The position numbers were made by a program, and so were the translations under genes. Source: Musicola paradisiaca NCPPB 2511 (GTDB lineage Bacteria > Pseudomonadota > Gammaproteobacteria > Enterobacterales > Enterobacteriaceae). From it: a stretch of DNA of 54,629 bases. The notes below the pieces were generated by a model. That model searched no databases, was not told the DNA's origin, and saw only the letters and a program-made list of their open reading frames with translations. The stretch lies in contig NZ_CM001857.1 in NCBI RefSeq assembly GCF_000400505.1, forward strand, positions 3,039,944 to 3,094,572, given 5' to 3'. Each line of letters starts with the position of its first letter. Position 1 is the stretch's first letter. Of this stretch, positions 43,868 to 53,955 are shown one piece after another.

Positions 43868-45079
43868 ATGATGCTCAACTGCGATAGCCTGTGGCTTGGC
43901 GCCAATCTGGTGACTTTGCGTAACGGCTGTTATCACATCATTGAAGACGGCGCGCTGGCGGTTAACGCAGGCCGGATTGTCTGGCTTGGCGCGCACGCTG
44001 ATATGCCGGAGATACACGCTGAGCGCGTCACCCATTTCGGCGGCGGGATCATTACCCCCGGTTTGATTGATTGCCATACCCATCTGGTGTTTGGCGGTAA
44101 TCGCAGCCATGAATTCGAACAACGACTCAACGGCGCCAGTTATGCCGACATCGCCGCCCAGGGCGGCGGTATCCTCTCCACCGTCAACGCCACCCGTCAG
44201 GCCGACCACGACAGCCTGTTGCATTCGGCGCTGGCCCGCCTGCGCCCGCTATTGTCCGAGGGCGTCACCACGATTGAAATCAAATCCGGTTATGGGTTGG
44301 ACGTCGCCGCCGAGCTGAAAATGCTCCGGGTTATCCGCGCGCTGGCGCAGCAGCAGCCGGTACACGTCGTCTCGACTTGTCTTGCAGCCCATGCCATTCC
44401 GCCTGAATACCGGGGGCAACCGGATGCCTGGATAGAACAGGCTTGCCAGTCGCTGCTGCCCGCAGTCGCGCAGGAACACTTGGCCGATGCGGTCGATGCT
44501 TTCTGCGAGCATCTGGCCTTCAGCCCGCAGCACGTCGAGCGGCTGTTTACAGCGGCGCAGGCGCTTGGTCTGCCGGTCAAACTGCACGCCGAACAGCTGT
44601 CTTCCCTGCACGGCAGCGAACTGGCCGCCCGCTTTCAGGCGCTCTCCGCCGACCATCTGGAATACGCCACCGAACAGGATGTGGCCGCGATGGCCGCGGC
44701 GGGCACCGTCGCCGTCCTGCTGCCCGGCGCCTACTATCTGCTGCGGGAAACGCAATGCCCGCCGGTTGAGCTATTCCGTCGTTATGGCGTACCGATGGCC
44801 ATCGCCAGCGATTGCAACCCCGGTACATCGCCGGCGCTGTCGCTGCGCCTGATGCTGAATATGGCCTGCACGCTGTTCCGTTTTACGCCGGAAGAGGCAT
44901 TGGCGGGCGTCACGCTGCACGCCGCTCGCGCGCTGGGTCTACAAGACAGCCACGGTTCGTTAGAGGTGGGGAAAGTGGCGGACTTTGTCCACTGGCCGCT
45001 TGCGCACCCGGCGGAGCTGGTTTACTGGCTGGGCGGTCAACTTCCCTGTACCACCATTTTTCGTGGAGAACCCCGTTAA
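43868..45079 (+). CDS. hutI: Imidazolonepropionase
   Basis: 403 aa from the ATG at 43868 (AGGA 7 bp upstream); an adjacent ATG at 43871 is possible, and the frame is open to 43799. Amidohydrolase fold with [20 protein letters not shown] near the N-terminus, [17 protein letters not shown] and the catalytic [10 protein letters not shown]. It opens the ring of 4-imidazolone-5-propionate to give N-formimino-L-glutamate. hutG begins within the stop codon (TAATG). Confidence 0.95.
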   Translation: MMLNCDSLWLGANLVTLRNGCYHIIEDGALAVNAGRIVWLGAHADMPEIHAERVTHFGGGIITPGLIDCHTHLVFGGNRSHEFEQRLNGASYADIAAQGGGILSTVNATRQADHDSLLHSALARLRPLLSEGVTTIEIKSGYGLDVAAELKMLRVIRALAQQQPVHVVSTCLAAHAIPPEYRGQPDAWIEQACQSLLPAVAQEHLADAVDAFCEHLAFSPQHVERLFTAAQALGLPVKLHAEQLSSLHGSELAARFQALSADHLEYATEQDVAAMAAAGTVAVLLPGAYYLLRETQCPPVELFRRYGVPMAIASDCNPGTSPALSLRLMLNMACTLFRFTPEEALAGVTLHAARALGLQDSHGSLEVGKVADFVHWPLAHPAELVYWLGGQLPCTTIFRGEPR

Positions 45080-45879
45080 TGGACGCATTCACTTTTATTC
45101 CGGGCGATGGCCCGTTGTTGCTGAGCATCCCGCACGCCGGGACGGCGCTGACGTCGGAAGTGGCCGATGCCTTGAGCGACGCGGCCAAACCCTTGCCGGA
45201 TACCGATTGGCACCTCCCCCGGCTGTACCAGTTCGCACAGGAGATGGGCGCCAGCGTGCTGATTGCCCGCTATTCCCGCTTCGTTATCGACCTGAACCGC
45301 CCCGCCGACGACAAACCGCTGTACGCCACCGCAACCACCGGTCTGTTCCCGGATATCCTGTTCGACGGCACGCCGGCGTTTCTGCCGGGGAAAACCCCGA
45401 CATCCGCCGTTCGCGCGGGTTATCTGCAGGATATCTGGCAGCCTTACCACCAGAAAATCATCCAGGAACTGGCCCGCATCAGGCAGCAACACGGTTACGC
45501 CTGTCTGTTCGACGCCCACTCGATCGCCTCGCAGATCCCGCGTTTGTTCGAAGGGCGCTTACCGGATTTGAATCTGGGCACCAACGGCGGTTTGAGTTGT
45601 TCGATCGAGGCGGAAGAAGCGCTGCGGGCGTTATGCCAGCCCCAGCAACGCTGGAGCTGGGTGCTGAACGGTCGTTTCAAAGGCGGCCATATCACCCGCG
45701 CCTATGGACAGCCGGATCAACACCAGCACGCCATGCAGTTGGAGCTGGCTCAATGCAACTACATGAGTGAACTGGCGCCATTCGACTGGGATGCGGACAA
45801 AGCCGCCGAACTGCAGCCGATGCTGAAAAATATCGTGACGACATTTGTGACATCGACGGCGGCGCGCTACCGCGCCTGA
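45079..45879 (+). CDS. hutG: N-formylglutamate deformylase
   Basis: 266 aa from the ATG at 45079, which shares one base with the hutI stop. Motifs of the FGase family: LLLSIPHAGTALTSEV, ARYSRFVIDLNRPADDKPLY, LFDAHSIASQIPRLF and LNGRFKGGHITRAYG. It releases formate and L-glutamate from N-formylglutamate, the last step of the five-step pathway. This is the deformylase type of HutG rather than the ureohydrolase-type formiminoglutamase. Confidence 0.93.
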   Translation: MDAFTFIPGDGPLLLSIPHAGTALTSEVADALSDAAKPLPDTDWHLPRLYQFAQEMGASVLIARYSRFVIDLNRPADDKPLYATATTGLFPDILFDGTPAFLPGKTPTSAVRAGYLQDIWQPYHQKIIQELARIRQQHGYACLFDAHSIASQIPRLFEGRLPDLNLGTNGGLSCSIEAEEALRALCQPQQRWSWVLNGRFKGGHITRAYGQPDQHQHAMQLELAQCNYMSELAPFDWDADKAAELQPMLKNIVTTFVTSTAARYRA

Positions 45880-45895
45880 CCGTCGTTTCATTGGC

Positions 45896-47836
45896 TTAGT
45901 AGACAGGCAATGCGTTGTGTTGTTCCTCATCCGTGACCACAAAGCGGTCGACGGTTTCCCGCATATCGCTGGCCTGCCGATCCAACAATTGGCTGGCGTC
46001 AGCCGCCTGTGAAACCAGGGTGGCATTCTGTTGCGTCACCCGTTCCAGTTGGTTAAGTGCCTGGTGCACTTGCTCGACGCCCAGCGATTGTTCACGCGCC
46101 GCCGTCGCGATATCACTGACAAAATCCCGCACCTGCGCGGAACTGGTCATGATCTCGCGCATGGTCTGGCTGCTGCTGTCCACCAGCATGACGCCGGAGC
46201 GAACCTGTTCAATACTGGCGGAAATCAGTTCCCGGATACGTTGTGATTCGCTCGCACTGCGCTGCGCCAGATTACGTACTTCCGTTGCTACGACGGCAAA
46301 CCCTTTGCCTTGTTCACCGGCTCGGGCTGCCTCGACCGACGCATTCAACGCCAGCAAATTGGTCTGAAAGGCGATGGAGTCAATCGCCCCTGTCAGTTGC
46401 GACATCTGTGCGCTGGAGTTTTGGATTTGCGCCATCGCGTCATTGGCCTGCCGGGAAATCTGCTCCGCCAGCGCGATCCGCTCTTCCATGCTCTGCATCA
46501 ACGCCGATGCCTGCGCCGCATAATCTGCGGTCTGTTTCACCGCACTGGAAATCTGCTCCATACTGCTTGCCGTCTCGACCAGAGACGCCGCCTGAGCATC
46601 GGTACGCTGGGCCAGATCCTGATTTCCCTGTGATATGTCATTGCTGGCACGCCCCACCAGACTGGCATTTTTCTTAATGGAGCAAACAATGCGCTCAATA
46701 TTTTCCAACGAACGGTTATAAGCCCGGTTCAACTGCGACAACTCATCGTTACCCGGTACATACAGCCGGCGGGTCAAGTCATTCCCCATTTCATCAATGG
46801 TTTGCAGCGTGGAGGTCATCTGCCGATAAATGCTGCGCACCACCAGTACCGCCAAGAGCAATGCCAGCGCCAACGCCACGATCATCCCGACCAGATAGGC
46901 GTACCAACTCTGTTTCGCACTGTGCTCCAGTTGTTGGGCAAAACTCAGCAATGTTTCCGCCGCCGCATCTTCGATCGCCTTCAACTGATCGATACGCACC
47001 GTCTGCTGCTTGAACCATTCATCCGCATTCACACCAAACCCACCGGTCGCCGCTTTGGCAAACGCCAGATCACGCATGGCGATCGCAGGCTGCGCATCGG
47101 GGCTGTTGAGGCCATCCCGCATCCGCTGTTTAAGCGTCGGCTGCGCAAACTGGTTAAACACCGCGCCATACGCATTTTCCATCCCCACCAGTTGGCTAAA
47201 CCGCTCATACTGCCCGGCGCCGAACCGATCCACTGCAAAAACTTCCGACAACAGCGCCCGCATGATGCCCGCCTGTTCCTTGAAGTTCAGCAGGCTGTAA
47301 TACGCCACCACGCGCGTCACCAATTCCCCTTCCGTCACCAGATTGCCCATGTCGCCCACCACGGCGATCATGTCGCTGATATTGGCGGTGTACCAGCCCA
47401 CGACCTGCGACGTCGGCAGTGAAAACGTATCGACCTGCGCACGCAGTGCAGACAGCCCCTGCTGGCGCGCCTTGAGCGTGTTCAGGCGTTGTGCAATCAC
47501 GCCCGATATCTCGTTCTGCGGCAACGCCGCCCAGCCTTGCCACAAGATGGCCAGCGCTTTGTCCGTTTCAAGCCGCTGATCACGCAGCGACGTGGCGAAT
47601 TTCTGCCCTTTACTGCCGATATAACCGGAACTCATACCGCGCTCGCGCTGCACCGCGTGTGCGGCATTCCCCGCATACTCCGCCAGTGTCAGTAACTGCG
47701 AAAACTGCGCCATTTCCCGCTCTGCCTGTCGGCGCTCCAGCATGCCGTTAGAAGAGAACCATAACAACGCAATCAACAATGGCATCAGCGCCAACGCAAA
47801 CCTGTATCGCATAGAAAGTGAAGATAATCGCAACAT
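45896..47836 (-). CDS. Methyl-accepting chemotaxis protein with NIT sensor domain
   Basis: 646 aa. A first membrane helix (FALALMPLLIALLWFSS, about 12-28) is followed by a periplasmic nitrate- and nitrite-sensing (NIT) domain at about 45-290 containing AHAVQRERGMSSGYIGSKGQ. A second helix lies at about 312-335, then HAMP, and the signalling domain with the conserved tip IAFQTNLLALNASVEAARAG. It lacks the C-terminal NWETF-type CheR tether. NIT domains sense nitrate or nitrite, though not every member does. It converges on hutG with a 16-bp gap. No operon partners. Confidence 0.93.
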   Translation of the reverse strand: MLRLSSLSMRYRFALALMPLLIALLWFSSNGMLERRQAEREMAQFSQLLTLAEYAGNAAHAVQRERGMSSGYIGSKGQKFATSLRDQRLETDKALAILWQGWAALPQNEISGVIAQRLNTLKARQQGLSALRAQVDTFSLPTSQVVGWYTANISDMIAVVGDMGNLVTEGELVTRVVAYYSLLNFKEQAGIMRALLSEVFAVDRFGAGQYERFSQLVGMENAYGAVFNQFAQPTLKQRMRDGLNSPDAQPAIAMRDLAFAKAATGGFGVNADEWFKQQTVRIDQLKAIEDAAAETLLSFAQQLEHSAKQSWYAYLVGMIVALALALLLAVLVVRSIYRQMTSTLQTIDEMGNDLTRRLYVPGNDELSQLNRAYNRSLENIERIVCSIKKNASLVGRASNDISQGNQDLAQRTDAQAASLVETASSMEQISSAVKQTADYAAQASALMQSMEERIALAEQISRQANDAMAQIQNSSAQMSQLTGAIDSIAFQTNLLALNASVEAARAGEQGKGFAVVATEVRNLAQRSASESQRIRELISASIEQVRSGVMLVDSSSQTMREIMTSSAQVRDFVSDIATAAREQSLGVEQVHQALNQLERVTQQNATLVSQAADASQLLDRQASDMRETVDRFVVTDEEQHNALPVY

Positions 47837-48319
47837 GAACGTCCCCCGACGATTTGTGTAGTCTCAGCCTCGATGTCATGGCTTTTTTCTTTCGTTCTGT
47901 TCACATCAGAATCGTTAATGAAAAAACCCAAAGCACATTGCTTTACGGTCTGCTCTCCCCGGTTTCCCGACGCTACAGTAGAGATTAGCAATGCAGGCGG
48001 AATCTGCCCGTTATTGCATGACTGAAATACAATTACCGGGCATAAAAAAACCGCCATAAATCAGCAACACTGTACTGTTAGGCGTATGTTAATGAAAGGT
48101 GTGCCGGGACGATCCCCGCCAAAATCGCCGCACCATCGACTCGGAAGGGTAATGGATAAGCATGACGCCATAGCCGGTGGTCTTTCAGATAAAAAACGCG
48201 CATTCACGGCATTTATGCCGCCGCCTCGCAATTAATCACCACACAACGCCTGACAGCCCGCGCCGCTTCTGCCAAAATAGGCGCATCTCCCCGCATTGAA
48301 AATGATGGATTTTCCGTAG
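47837..48319. other. Intergenic region between the chemoreceptor and folD
   Basis: 483 bp containing the divergent promoters of the two genes. No gene, repeat or clear operator was recognised. An A7 run lies at about 48043-48050. Confidence 0.5.
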
Positions 48320-49189
48320 ATGGTTGCAAAAATTATTGATGGTAAAACGATTGCGCAGCAGGTTAAGGACGAAGTCGCCGCCAGGGTGAAACTGCGTCTG
48401 GCGGCCGGAAAACGCGCACCGGGTCTGGCCGTAGTCTTGGTGGGCGAAAACCCCGCGTCGCAGATTTACGTCGCCAGCAAACGCAAGGTGTGCGAAGAGG
48501 TCGGGTTCGTTTCTCGTGCTTACGACCTGCCCGCCACCACTACCGAATCGGAACTGTTAACGCTTATCGACACGCTGAACGCCGATCCGGCAATCGATGG
48601 CATTCTGGTGCAATTACCGCTGCCGGCTGGGATCGACAACACCCGAGTGATTGAACGCATCGCGCCCGATAAAGATGTGGATGGTTTCCATCCCTACAAC
48701 GTTGGCCGGCTGTGCCAGCGGGATCCGCTGTTGCGCCCCTGTACGCCGCGCGGCATCGTCACCCTGCTGGAACGCTATGACATCAATATGTTCGGTCTGA
48801 ATGCCGTGGTCGTCGGTGCGTCCAACATCGTCGGTCGCCCCATGAGTATGGAACTGCTGCTGGCCGGCTGCACCACCACGGTGACGCATCGCTTTACCAA
48901 GGATCTGCGCCACCACGTCGAACATGCCGATCTGTTGATCGTGGCCGTCGGCAAACCCGGTTTTATCCCCGGTGAATGGATCAAACCCGGCGCTATCGTG
49001 ATTGATGTCGGCATCAACCGCCTGGAAAACGGCAAAGTTGTCGGCGATGTTCGCTTTGACGAAGCTCAGGAACGTGCGTCACTTATCACGCCGGTGCCTG
49101 GCGGCGTCGGGCCGATGACCGTGGCAACCCTGATCCAGAACACCTTGCAGGCATGCGAGGAATATCACGACACTCCAGTGCAGGCATAA
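48320..49189 (+). CDS. folD: Bifunctional methylenetetrahydrofolate dehydrogenase/cyclohydrolase
   Basis: 289 aa, normal length. Signatures: [20 protein letters not shown] with the catalytic tyrosine and lysine of the active site, [43 protein letters not shown] (NADP-binding) and [15 protein letters not shown]. It interconverts 5,10-methylene-THF and 10-formyl-THF in the cytoplasm. The start ATG lies at 48320. ybcJ follows 5 bp later, the usual enteric arrangement. Confidence 0.97.
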   Translation: MVAKIIDGKTIAQQVKDEVAARVKLRLAAGKRAPGLAVVLVGENPASQIYVASKRKVCEEVGFVSRAYDLPATTTESELLTLIDTLNADPAIDGILVQLPLPAGIDNTRVIERIAPDKDVDGFHPYNVGRLCQRDPLLRPCTPRGIVTLLERYDINMFGLNAVVVGASNIVGRPMSMELLLAGCTTTVTHRFTKDLRHHVEHADLLIVAVGKPGFIPGEWIKPGAIVIDVGINRLENGKVVGDVRFDEAQERASLITPVPGGVGPMTVATLIQNTLQACEEYHDTPVQA

Positions 49190-49194
49190 TCCTT

Positions 49195-49407
49195 ATGGCA
49201 ATTTTTCATCTCGATAAACATCCGCACGTTGAACTGTGCGACTTGCTGAAACTGTTGGGCTGGGCCGAAAGCGGCGCAGCGGCCAAGGTCGCTATCGCTG
49301 CCGGGGAAGTCTCGGTGAACGGCCAGACCGAAACCCGTAAACGCTGCAAAATCATCGCCGGCCAGACAGTGCTTTTTCACGGCGAATCAGTGACCGTTCA
49401 GGATTGA
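49195..49407 (+). CDS. ybcJ: S4-domain RNA-binding protein YbcJ
   Basis: 70 aa from the ATG at 49195; the frame is open further upstream inside folD, but the family N-terminus is MAIFHLDKHPHVELCDLLKL. The S4 fold continues with GWAESGAAAKVAIAAGEVSV and NGQTETRKRCKI. The protein probably binds structured RNA. It lies 5 bp after folD and ends before a strong terminator. Confidence 0.94.
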   Translation: MAIFHLDKHPHVELCDLLKLLGWAESGAAAKVAIAAGEVSVNGQTETRKRCKIIAGQTVLFHGESVTVQD

Positions 49408-49440
49408 CGCGCGCGTTCTTCCCCCTGTAACCCCATGTGA

Positions 49441-49465
49441 AAAGGCCCGGCGAAACCGGGCCTTT
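49441..49465. terminator. Bidirectional terminator between ybcJ and cysS
   Basis: AAAGGCCCGG (49441-49450), CGAAA loop, CCGGGCCTTT (49456-49465). The perfect GC-rich stem is flanked by A and T tracts, so it can serve both convergent genes. Confidence 0.88.
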
Positions 49466-49488
49466 ATCGTTTGGTCTGGCAGTCAATA

Positions 49489-50874
49489 CTATTTACGGCG
49501 CCAGATAGTGCCTTGCGGGCCGTCTTCCAGCACGATGCCCATGTCGGTCAAACGGTTACGCGCCGCATCCGCTGCCGCCCAGTCTTTCGACTGACGCGCA
49601 TCATTACGCTGCTTAATCAACGCGTCGATTTCCTGTACTTCATCATCGCAGGGCTGCGCACCGCTTTGCAGGAACAGTTCCGGATCCTGTTCCAGCAGGC
49701 CCAGCACGCCCGCCAGACGACGCAGCTCCGCCGCCAGTGCATTGGCCGCGGCGGCGTCCTCCGCTTTCAGGCGGTTGATATCGCGTGCGATATCAAACAG
49801 TACCGAATACGCTTCCGGCGTATTGAAGTCGTCATCCATCGCTGTGCAAAAACGTGCTTCAAACGCCTCGCCGCCCGCTGGCGATGCCGACTCGTCCGTA
49901 CCACGCAACGCGGTATAAAGCCGCTCCAGCGACGCGCGCGCCTGCTTCAGATTTTCTTCGCTGTAGTTGAGCTGGCTGCGGTAATGGCCGGACATCAGGA
50001 AATAACGGATGGTCTCTGCATCGTAATGCGCCAGCACATCACGCACGGTAAAGAAGTTGTTCAACGACTTGGACATCTTTTCCCGATCCACCATGACCAT
50101 GCCGGTATGCATCCAGTAGTTGACGTATTCGCCGCCGTGGGCGCAGGTCGACTGGGCGATCTCGTTTTCATGATGCGGGAACATCAAATCGGAACCGCCG
50201 CCGTGGATATCGAAGTGCTCGCCCAACTGTTTGCAATTCATCGCCGAACACTCGATGTGCCAACCCGGACGGCCATTTCCCCACGGCGACGGCCAGCTCG
50301 GCTCGTTCAGTTTAGACATTTTCCACAACACGAAATCCATCGGATTGCGTTTTACTTCGGCGATTTCCACCCGAGCGCCAGCCTTCAACTGCTCCAGATC
50401 CTGACGGGACAATACGCCGTAGCCCGGAGCGGTATCCACCGAAAACATCACGTCACCGTTTTCCGCCACATAGGCATGGCGGCGGGCGATCAGTTTTTCC
50501 ACCAGTTCAATGATTTCGGCGATATGGTGGGTGGCGCGAGGCTCTTCATCCGGGCTCAAAATATTAAGAGAGGCGAAATCTGCATGCATTTCCGCAATCA
50601 TGCGATCAGTCAATTGCGCGATCGTCTCGCCATTTTCCGCTGCACGTTTGATGATTTTGTCATCGATATCGGTAATGTTACGAACGTATTTAACGTCATA
50701 GCCCAAATAGCGCAGATAACGGGAAACCATGTCGAATGCCACGAAAGTACGCCCATGCCCGATGTGACACAGGTCATAAACGGTTATCCCGCACACATAC
50801 ATGCCAACCTTGCCGGCGTGAATAGGTTTGAATTCCTCTTTTTGACGACTCAGGGTGTTAAAAATCTTTAGCAT
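49489..50874 (-). CDS. cysS: Cysteinyl-tRNA synthetase
   Basis: 461 aa, the enteric length. The class I motifs are [10 protein letters not shown] (HIGH, about residues 37-40) and [10 protein letters not shown] (KMSKS). The zinc ligands include Cys28 in [10 protein letters not shown], and later [10 protein letters not shown] and a HHENE motif. It charges tRNA-Cys in the cytoplasm. It converges with ybcJ and is divergent from ppiB beyond the DoxX gene. Confidence 0.97.
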   Translation of the reverse strand: MLKIFNTLSRQKEEFKPIHAGKVGMYVCGITVYDLCHIGHGRTFVAFDMVSRYLRYLGYDVKYVRNITDIDDKIIKRAAENGETIAQLTDRMIAEMHADFASLNILSPDEEPRATHHIAEIIELVEKLIARRHAYVAENGDVMFSVDTAPGYGVLSRQDLEQLKAGARVEIAEVKRNPMDFVLWKMSKLNEPSWPSPWGNGRPGWHIECSAMNCKQLGEHFDIHGGGSDLMFPHHENEIAQSTCAHGGEYVNYWMHTGMVMVDREKMSKSLNNFFTVRDVLAHYDAETIRYFLMSGHYRSQLNYSEENLKQARASLERLYTALRGTDESASPAGGEAFEARFCTAMDDDFNTPEAYSVLFDIARDINRLKAEDAAAANALAAELRRLAGVLGLLEQDPELFLQSGAQPCDDEVQEIDALIKQRNDARQSKDWAAADAARNRLTDMGIVLEDGPQGTIWRRK

Positions 50875-51079
50875 CAGGACGTTCCATGGTTTCGCAGGCG
50901 ATGGGCATCACGGCTGCAGTACACGTAAAAAGACAGTTTTTATCCGGTTTTACAACTCAGGCTGTGTATTGAACCCTGAACCCTGCGCCATTGCAAGATC
51001 GCTACCCGCCAGCAATGTGAATATCGCTGGCCGCTCGGCTATTTCCGGCACGCTCTGACGATGAAGCCATTATCCCCGC

Positions 51080-51148
51080 GCCCAAAAACTATCACCAAGC
51101 CCAAAAATTATTCCCAGGCCCAAAAACTATCACCAGACCCAAAAACAA
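51080..51148. repeat. 19-bp tandem repeat array
   Basis: Units of 19 bp start at 51080, 51099 and 51118, each based on GCCCAAAAACTATCACCAG with a few changes in the second, followed by a partial fourth unit (ACCCAAAAACAAG). It lies directly next to the terminator at 51151-51170. No coding role. Confidence 0.85.
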
Positions 51149-51150
51149 GA

Positions 51151-51170
51151 GCCCGATCTTTCGATCGGGC
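51151..51170 (-). terminator. Terminator of the DoxX-family gene
   Basis: GCCCGATC (51151-51158), TTTC, GATCGGGC (51163-51170). Read leftwards after the DoxX stop, the perfect 8-bp stem is followed by TCTTGTTTTTG, a typical intrinsic terminator tail. Confidence 0.82.
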
Positions 51171-51232
51171 CCGCGACACAACTGACTACTTACTGCGGTT
51201 TACGACTTACTGCTGCGTCGAGTAGCGACGGC

Positions 51233-51655
51233 TTAACGCCAACGCGGATTGGACATCACGGAATACTTGCCGCTGCCCAGAAGGGCAATTGCGATCCCGG
51301 CAAAGAAATAAACGGCGACGCTTTCAATGCCCCAGGCGCCGGTTTTATCCAGCGTGAAGATCGCTTCGGGATGCGCCAGCAAGAAAGCGACGATCATGGT
51401 AAAGGAGAACGCCAGCGCCGAGGCGCGCGTCAGGATACCGAAAATCATCAGCACCGGCGTAATCACCTCGCCGACAAACACACCGTAACCAATAAAGCCC
51501 GGCAACCCTTTTGCCGCCAGCATCCCCTGAATACCGCCGATACCCGCGATGACTTTATGAATACCGTGAAACAACATCAGCACACTAAATGACACACGAA
51601 GAATCAGCTTGCCTAAATCTGGTTTGTCCAACAGTTGATTAATCCGATCCAACAT
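51233..51655 (-). CDS. DoxX family membrane protein
   Basis: 140 aa with four membrane segments. It has LGKLILRVSFSVLMLFHGIH, GYGVFVGEVITPVLMIFGIL, ASALAFSFTMIVAFLLA and a C-terminal helix, the pattern of DoxX proteins such as YphA and YqjF. The function is unknown; some members affect redox or thiosulfate metabolism. A ribosome binding site (AGGTG) lies upstream. It is a single gene with its own terminator. Confidence 0.88.
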   Translation of the reverse strand: MLDRINQLLDKPDLGKLILRVSFSVLMLFHGIHKVIAGIGGIQGMLAAKGLPGFIGYGVFVGEVITPVLMIFGILTRASALAFSFTMIVAFLLAHPEAIFTLDKTGAWGIESVAVYFFAGIAIALLGSGKYSVMSNPRWR

Positions 51656-51993
51656 AATTCACCTGCCTATTAAGGTTATATTCAAGGATAGTGTGTTAAC
51701 GCGAGGAGATCTCAGTTGCGATAAGAGTAAATTTTGGAAGTAAAAAAACATATCTAAATGATACTAAATATTGATTTAGCGCAAGAATTTTCTACTTCAA
51801 ATTAATTCATTAAAATCAATAAAATAAGAAAGTTATTTTGAAGTAGATTCCTACGCTTTTTCCCTTAGCCGCGCTTTACCACGGCGTCGTGCTGACTCAG
51901 TCATTCACTTATGTTATAAGAGCGCTTTTGGTGGCTCACTGCTTCCGTGAACATCTTTCTTTATGACTTATTATGGCTAAGTAAGGTTCATTT
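51656..51993. other. AT-rich promoter region between the DoxX gene and ppiB
   Basis: 338 bp, strongly AT-rich around 51730-51850, holding the divergent promoters of the DoxX-family gene and ppiB. No gene or repeat was recognised. Confidence 0.55.
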
Positions 51994-52488
51994 ATGATTA
52001 CGTTTCATACCAATCACGGCGATATCGTTATCACTACGTTTGCCGACAAAGCGCCAGTCACCGTGGAAAACTTCCTGAACTACTGCCGCAGCGGTTTTTA
52101 CGACAATACCATCTTCCATCGTGTCATTAACGGTTTCATGATCCAGGGCGGCGGTTTCGCGCCGGGTATGGAACAGAAAGCGACCAAAGCCTCCATCAAG
52201 AATGAAGCCAACAATGGTTTGAAAAACAACCGCGGCACACTGGCTATGGCTCGTACCAACGATCCGCACTCTGCTACCGCCCAATTTTTCATCAACGTGG
52301 TAGACAACGACTTCCTGAACTTTCGTGCTGAAAACGCTAACGGCTGGGGCTACTGCGTATTTGCCGAAGTGACGGAAGGCCTGGATGTCGTCGACAAAAT
52401 CAAAGCGGTCGCCACCGGCCGCAGCGGCATGCATCAGGACGTGCCGAAAGAAGACGTCATCGTCACCAAAGTGACCGTCAGCGAGTAA
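51994..52488 (+). CDS. ppiB: Cytoplasmic peptidyl-prolyl cis-trans isomerase B (cyclophilin)
   Basis: 164 aa without a signal peptide. Cyclophilin motifs are complete: [20 protein letters not shown] with the catalytic Arg, [29 protein letters not shown] and the [15 protein letters not shown] segment. It speeds prolyl isomerisation in the cytoplasm. lpxH starts 9 bp downstream, the standard enteric pairing. Confidence 0.97.
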   Translation: MITFHTNHGDIVITTFADKAPVTVENFLNYCRSGFYDNTIFHRVINGFMIQGGGFAPGMEQKATKASIKNEANNGLKNNRGTLAMARTNDPHSATAQFFINVVDNDFLNFRAENANGWGYCVFAEVTEGLDVVDKIKAVATGRSGMHQDVPKEDVIVTKVTVSE

Positions 52489-52497
52489 TTTCGCTGC

Positions 52498-53223
52498 ATG
52501 TCCACGCTGTTTATTGGCGATCTTCATCTGAGCGAACAGGAACCGGCGATTACCGCCGGTTTTCTGCGTTTTTTGCAGCAAGAAGCGTCGCACGCCGATG
52601 CGCTCTACATTCTTGGCGACTTGTTCGACGCCTGGATCGGCGATGACGATCCCAAAGCGCTGCACGCGACGATCGCTACGGCGCTGCAAGCGCTCGCTCA
52701 ACAGGGCGTCCCTTGCTACTTTGTCCATGGCAACCGTGACTTTTTGTTAGGAAAGCGCTTTGCCCGCCAGAGCGGAATGACGCTATTGCCGACGGAGACC
52801 GTGCTGAATCTCTACGGCCGCCGCACGCTGATCCTGCATGGCGACACCCTCTGTACTGACGACGCCGCCTATCAACGCTTTCGCCGTAAAGTTCATCATC
52901 CGCTGATTCAATGGCTATTTCTGCGCCTGCCGCTCTTTGTTCGGCTACGCATCGCCGACCGCATGCGCGCCGCCAGCCGGCAAGCGAACCAGACCAAATC
53001 CATGGCGATCATGGACGTCAACCCGCACACCGTGTTCGAACGCCTGCGCCACCATCAGGTTGATCGCATGATCCACGGCCATACCCACCGTCCGGCCATT
53101 CATGTTCTTCTGCTCGACGGAAAACGCGCCGAGCGTGCAGTGCTGGGTGCCTGGCATCACGCCGGATCGGCGATTCGGGTCGCACCGGACGGCGACATCA
53201 CGCTGACCCCATTTCCGTACTGA
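52498..53223 (+). CDS. lpxH: UDP-2,3-diacylglucosamine diphosphatase
   Basis: 241 aa calcineurin-type phosphoesterase with metal-binding motifs [42 protein letters not shown] and GHTHRPA. It cleaves UDP-2,3-diacylglucosamine to lipid X in lipid A synthesis at the inner face of the inner membrane. It follows ppiB by 9 bp. Confidence 0.96.
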   Translation: MSTLFIGDLHLSEQEPAITAGFLRFLQQEASHADALYILGDLFDAWIGDDDPKALHATIATALQALAQQGVPCYFVHGNRDFLLGKRFARQSGMTLLPTETVLNLYGRRTLILHGDTLCTDDAAYQRFRRKVHHPLIQWLFLRLPLFVRLRIADRMRAASRQANQTKSMAIMDVNPHTVFERLRHHQVDRMIHGHTHRPAIHVLLLDGKRAERAVLGAWHHAGSAIRVAPDGDITLTPFPY

Positions 53224-53300
53224 CGATTTCCCACGCAAACCGGAAATTTCACGCTCCGGCCGTACAGTCAGCTTTCCACGGGAAGCCGCATTTCATCGCC

Positions 53301-53316
53301 ACGCAACCGTTTTCCT
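53301..53316 (+). promoter_or_regulatory. PurR operator upstream of purEK
   Basis: ACGCAACCGTTTTCCT matches the PurR box ACGCAAACGTTTTCNT at all defined positions but one. It lies 130 bp upstream of purE, where PurR with hypoxanthine or guanine represses the operon. Confidence 0.8.
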
Positions 53317-53445
53317 CCCTTCGGGCTCGTGGTATGCTCTACGCCCTCGCGATCGGCGCTCCGTCGCCGGTCGCTGTGGTATCGATGACCGTTGCACTAC
53401 CCGCACGACACCCGCACTACGCGCAATCACAGGAGCATTACAGGC

Positions 53446-53955
53446 ATGTCATCCAACGCTGCCCCAGCGAAAATCGCCATTGTCATGGGATCAAAGAGTG
53501 ACTGGGCCACCATGCAGTTTGCTGCAGAAATCCTCACCACGCTGAACCTTCCCTATCATGTCGAAATCGTTTCCGCGCACCGCACGCCGGACAAACTGTT
53601 CAGTTTTGCCGAACAGGCGGAATACAACGGCTTTGACGTGATCATCGCCGGCGCGGGCGGCGCCGCCCACCTGCCGGGCATGCTGGCGGCCAAAACATTA
53701 GTGCCGGTGCTGGGCGTTCCGGTGCAGAGCGCAGCCTTGAGCGGTGTCGACAGTCTTTATTCCATCGTGCAGATGCCGCGCGGCATCCCGGTCGGTACGC
53801 TGGCCATCGGCAAAGCCGGTGCCGCCAACGCGGCACTGCTGGCCGCACAAATTCTGGCGCGTCACGACAGCGAACTGGCAGGCCGTTTGGCGGTTTGGCG
53901 CCAAACACAGACTGACGACGTGCTGAACCATCCCGACCCGCGGGAGGAAGCATGA
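53446..53955 (+). CDS. purE: N5-carboxyaminoimidazole ribonucleotide mutase
   Basis: 169 aa from the ATG at 53446 (AGGAG about 10 bp upstream); the open frame extends to 53392. Motifs: [24 protein letters not shown] with the catalytic histidine, [18 protein letters not shown] and [17 protein letters not shown]. It converts N5-CAIR to CAIR in purine synthesis. The purK start overlaps its stop by 4 bp. Confidence 0.97.
   Translation: MSSNAAPAKIAIVMGSKSDWATMQFAAEILTTLNLPYHVEIVSAHRTPDKLFSFAEQAEYNGFDVIIAGAGGAAHLPGMLAAKTLVPVLGVPVQSAALSGVDSLYSIVQMPRGIPVGTLAIGKAGAANAALLAAQILARHDSELAGRLAVWRQTQTDDVLNHPDPREEA

Larger units (their letters stand above)
50875..51232. other. Region between cysS and the DoxX gene with tandem repeats
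   Basis: 358 bp. It contains the cysS promoter region, a 19-bp tandem repeat array (51080-51148) and the terminator of the DoxX-family gene. No tRNA or protein gene was seen. Confidence 0.6.

Noticed and set aside
49471-50871. Rightward frame (466 codons) opposite cysS
   Set aside because: Shadow of cysS, which has complete synthetase motifs on the other strand.
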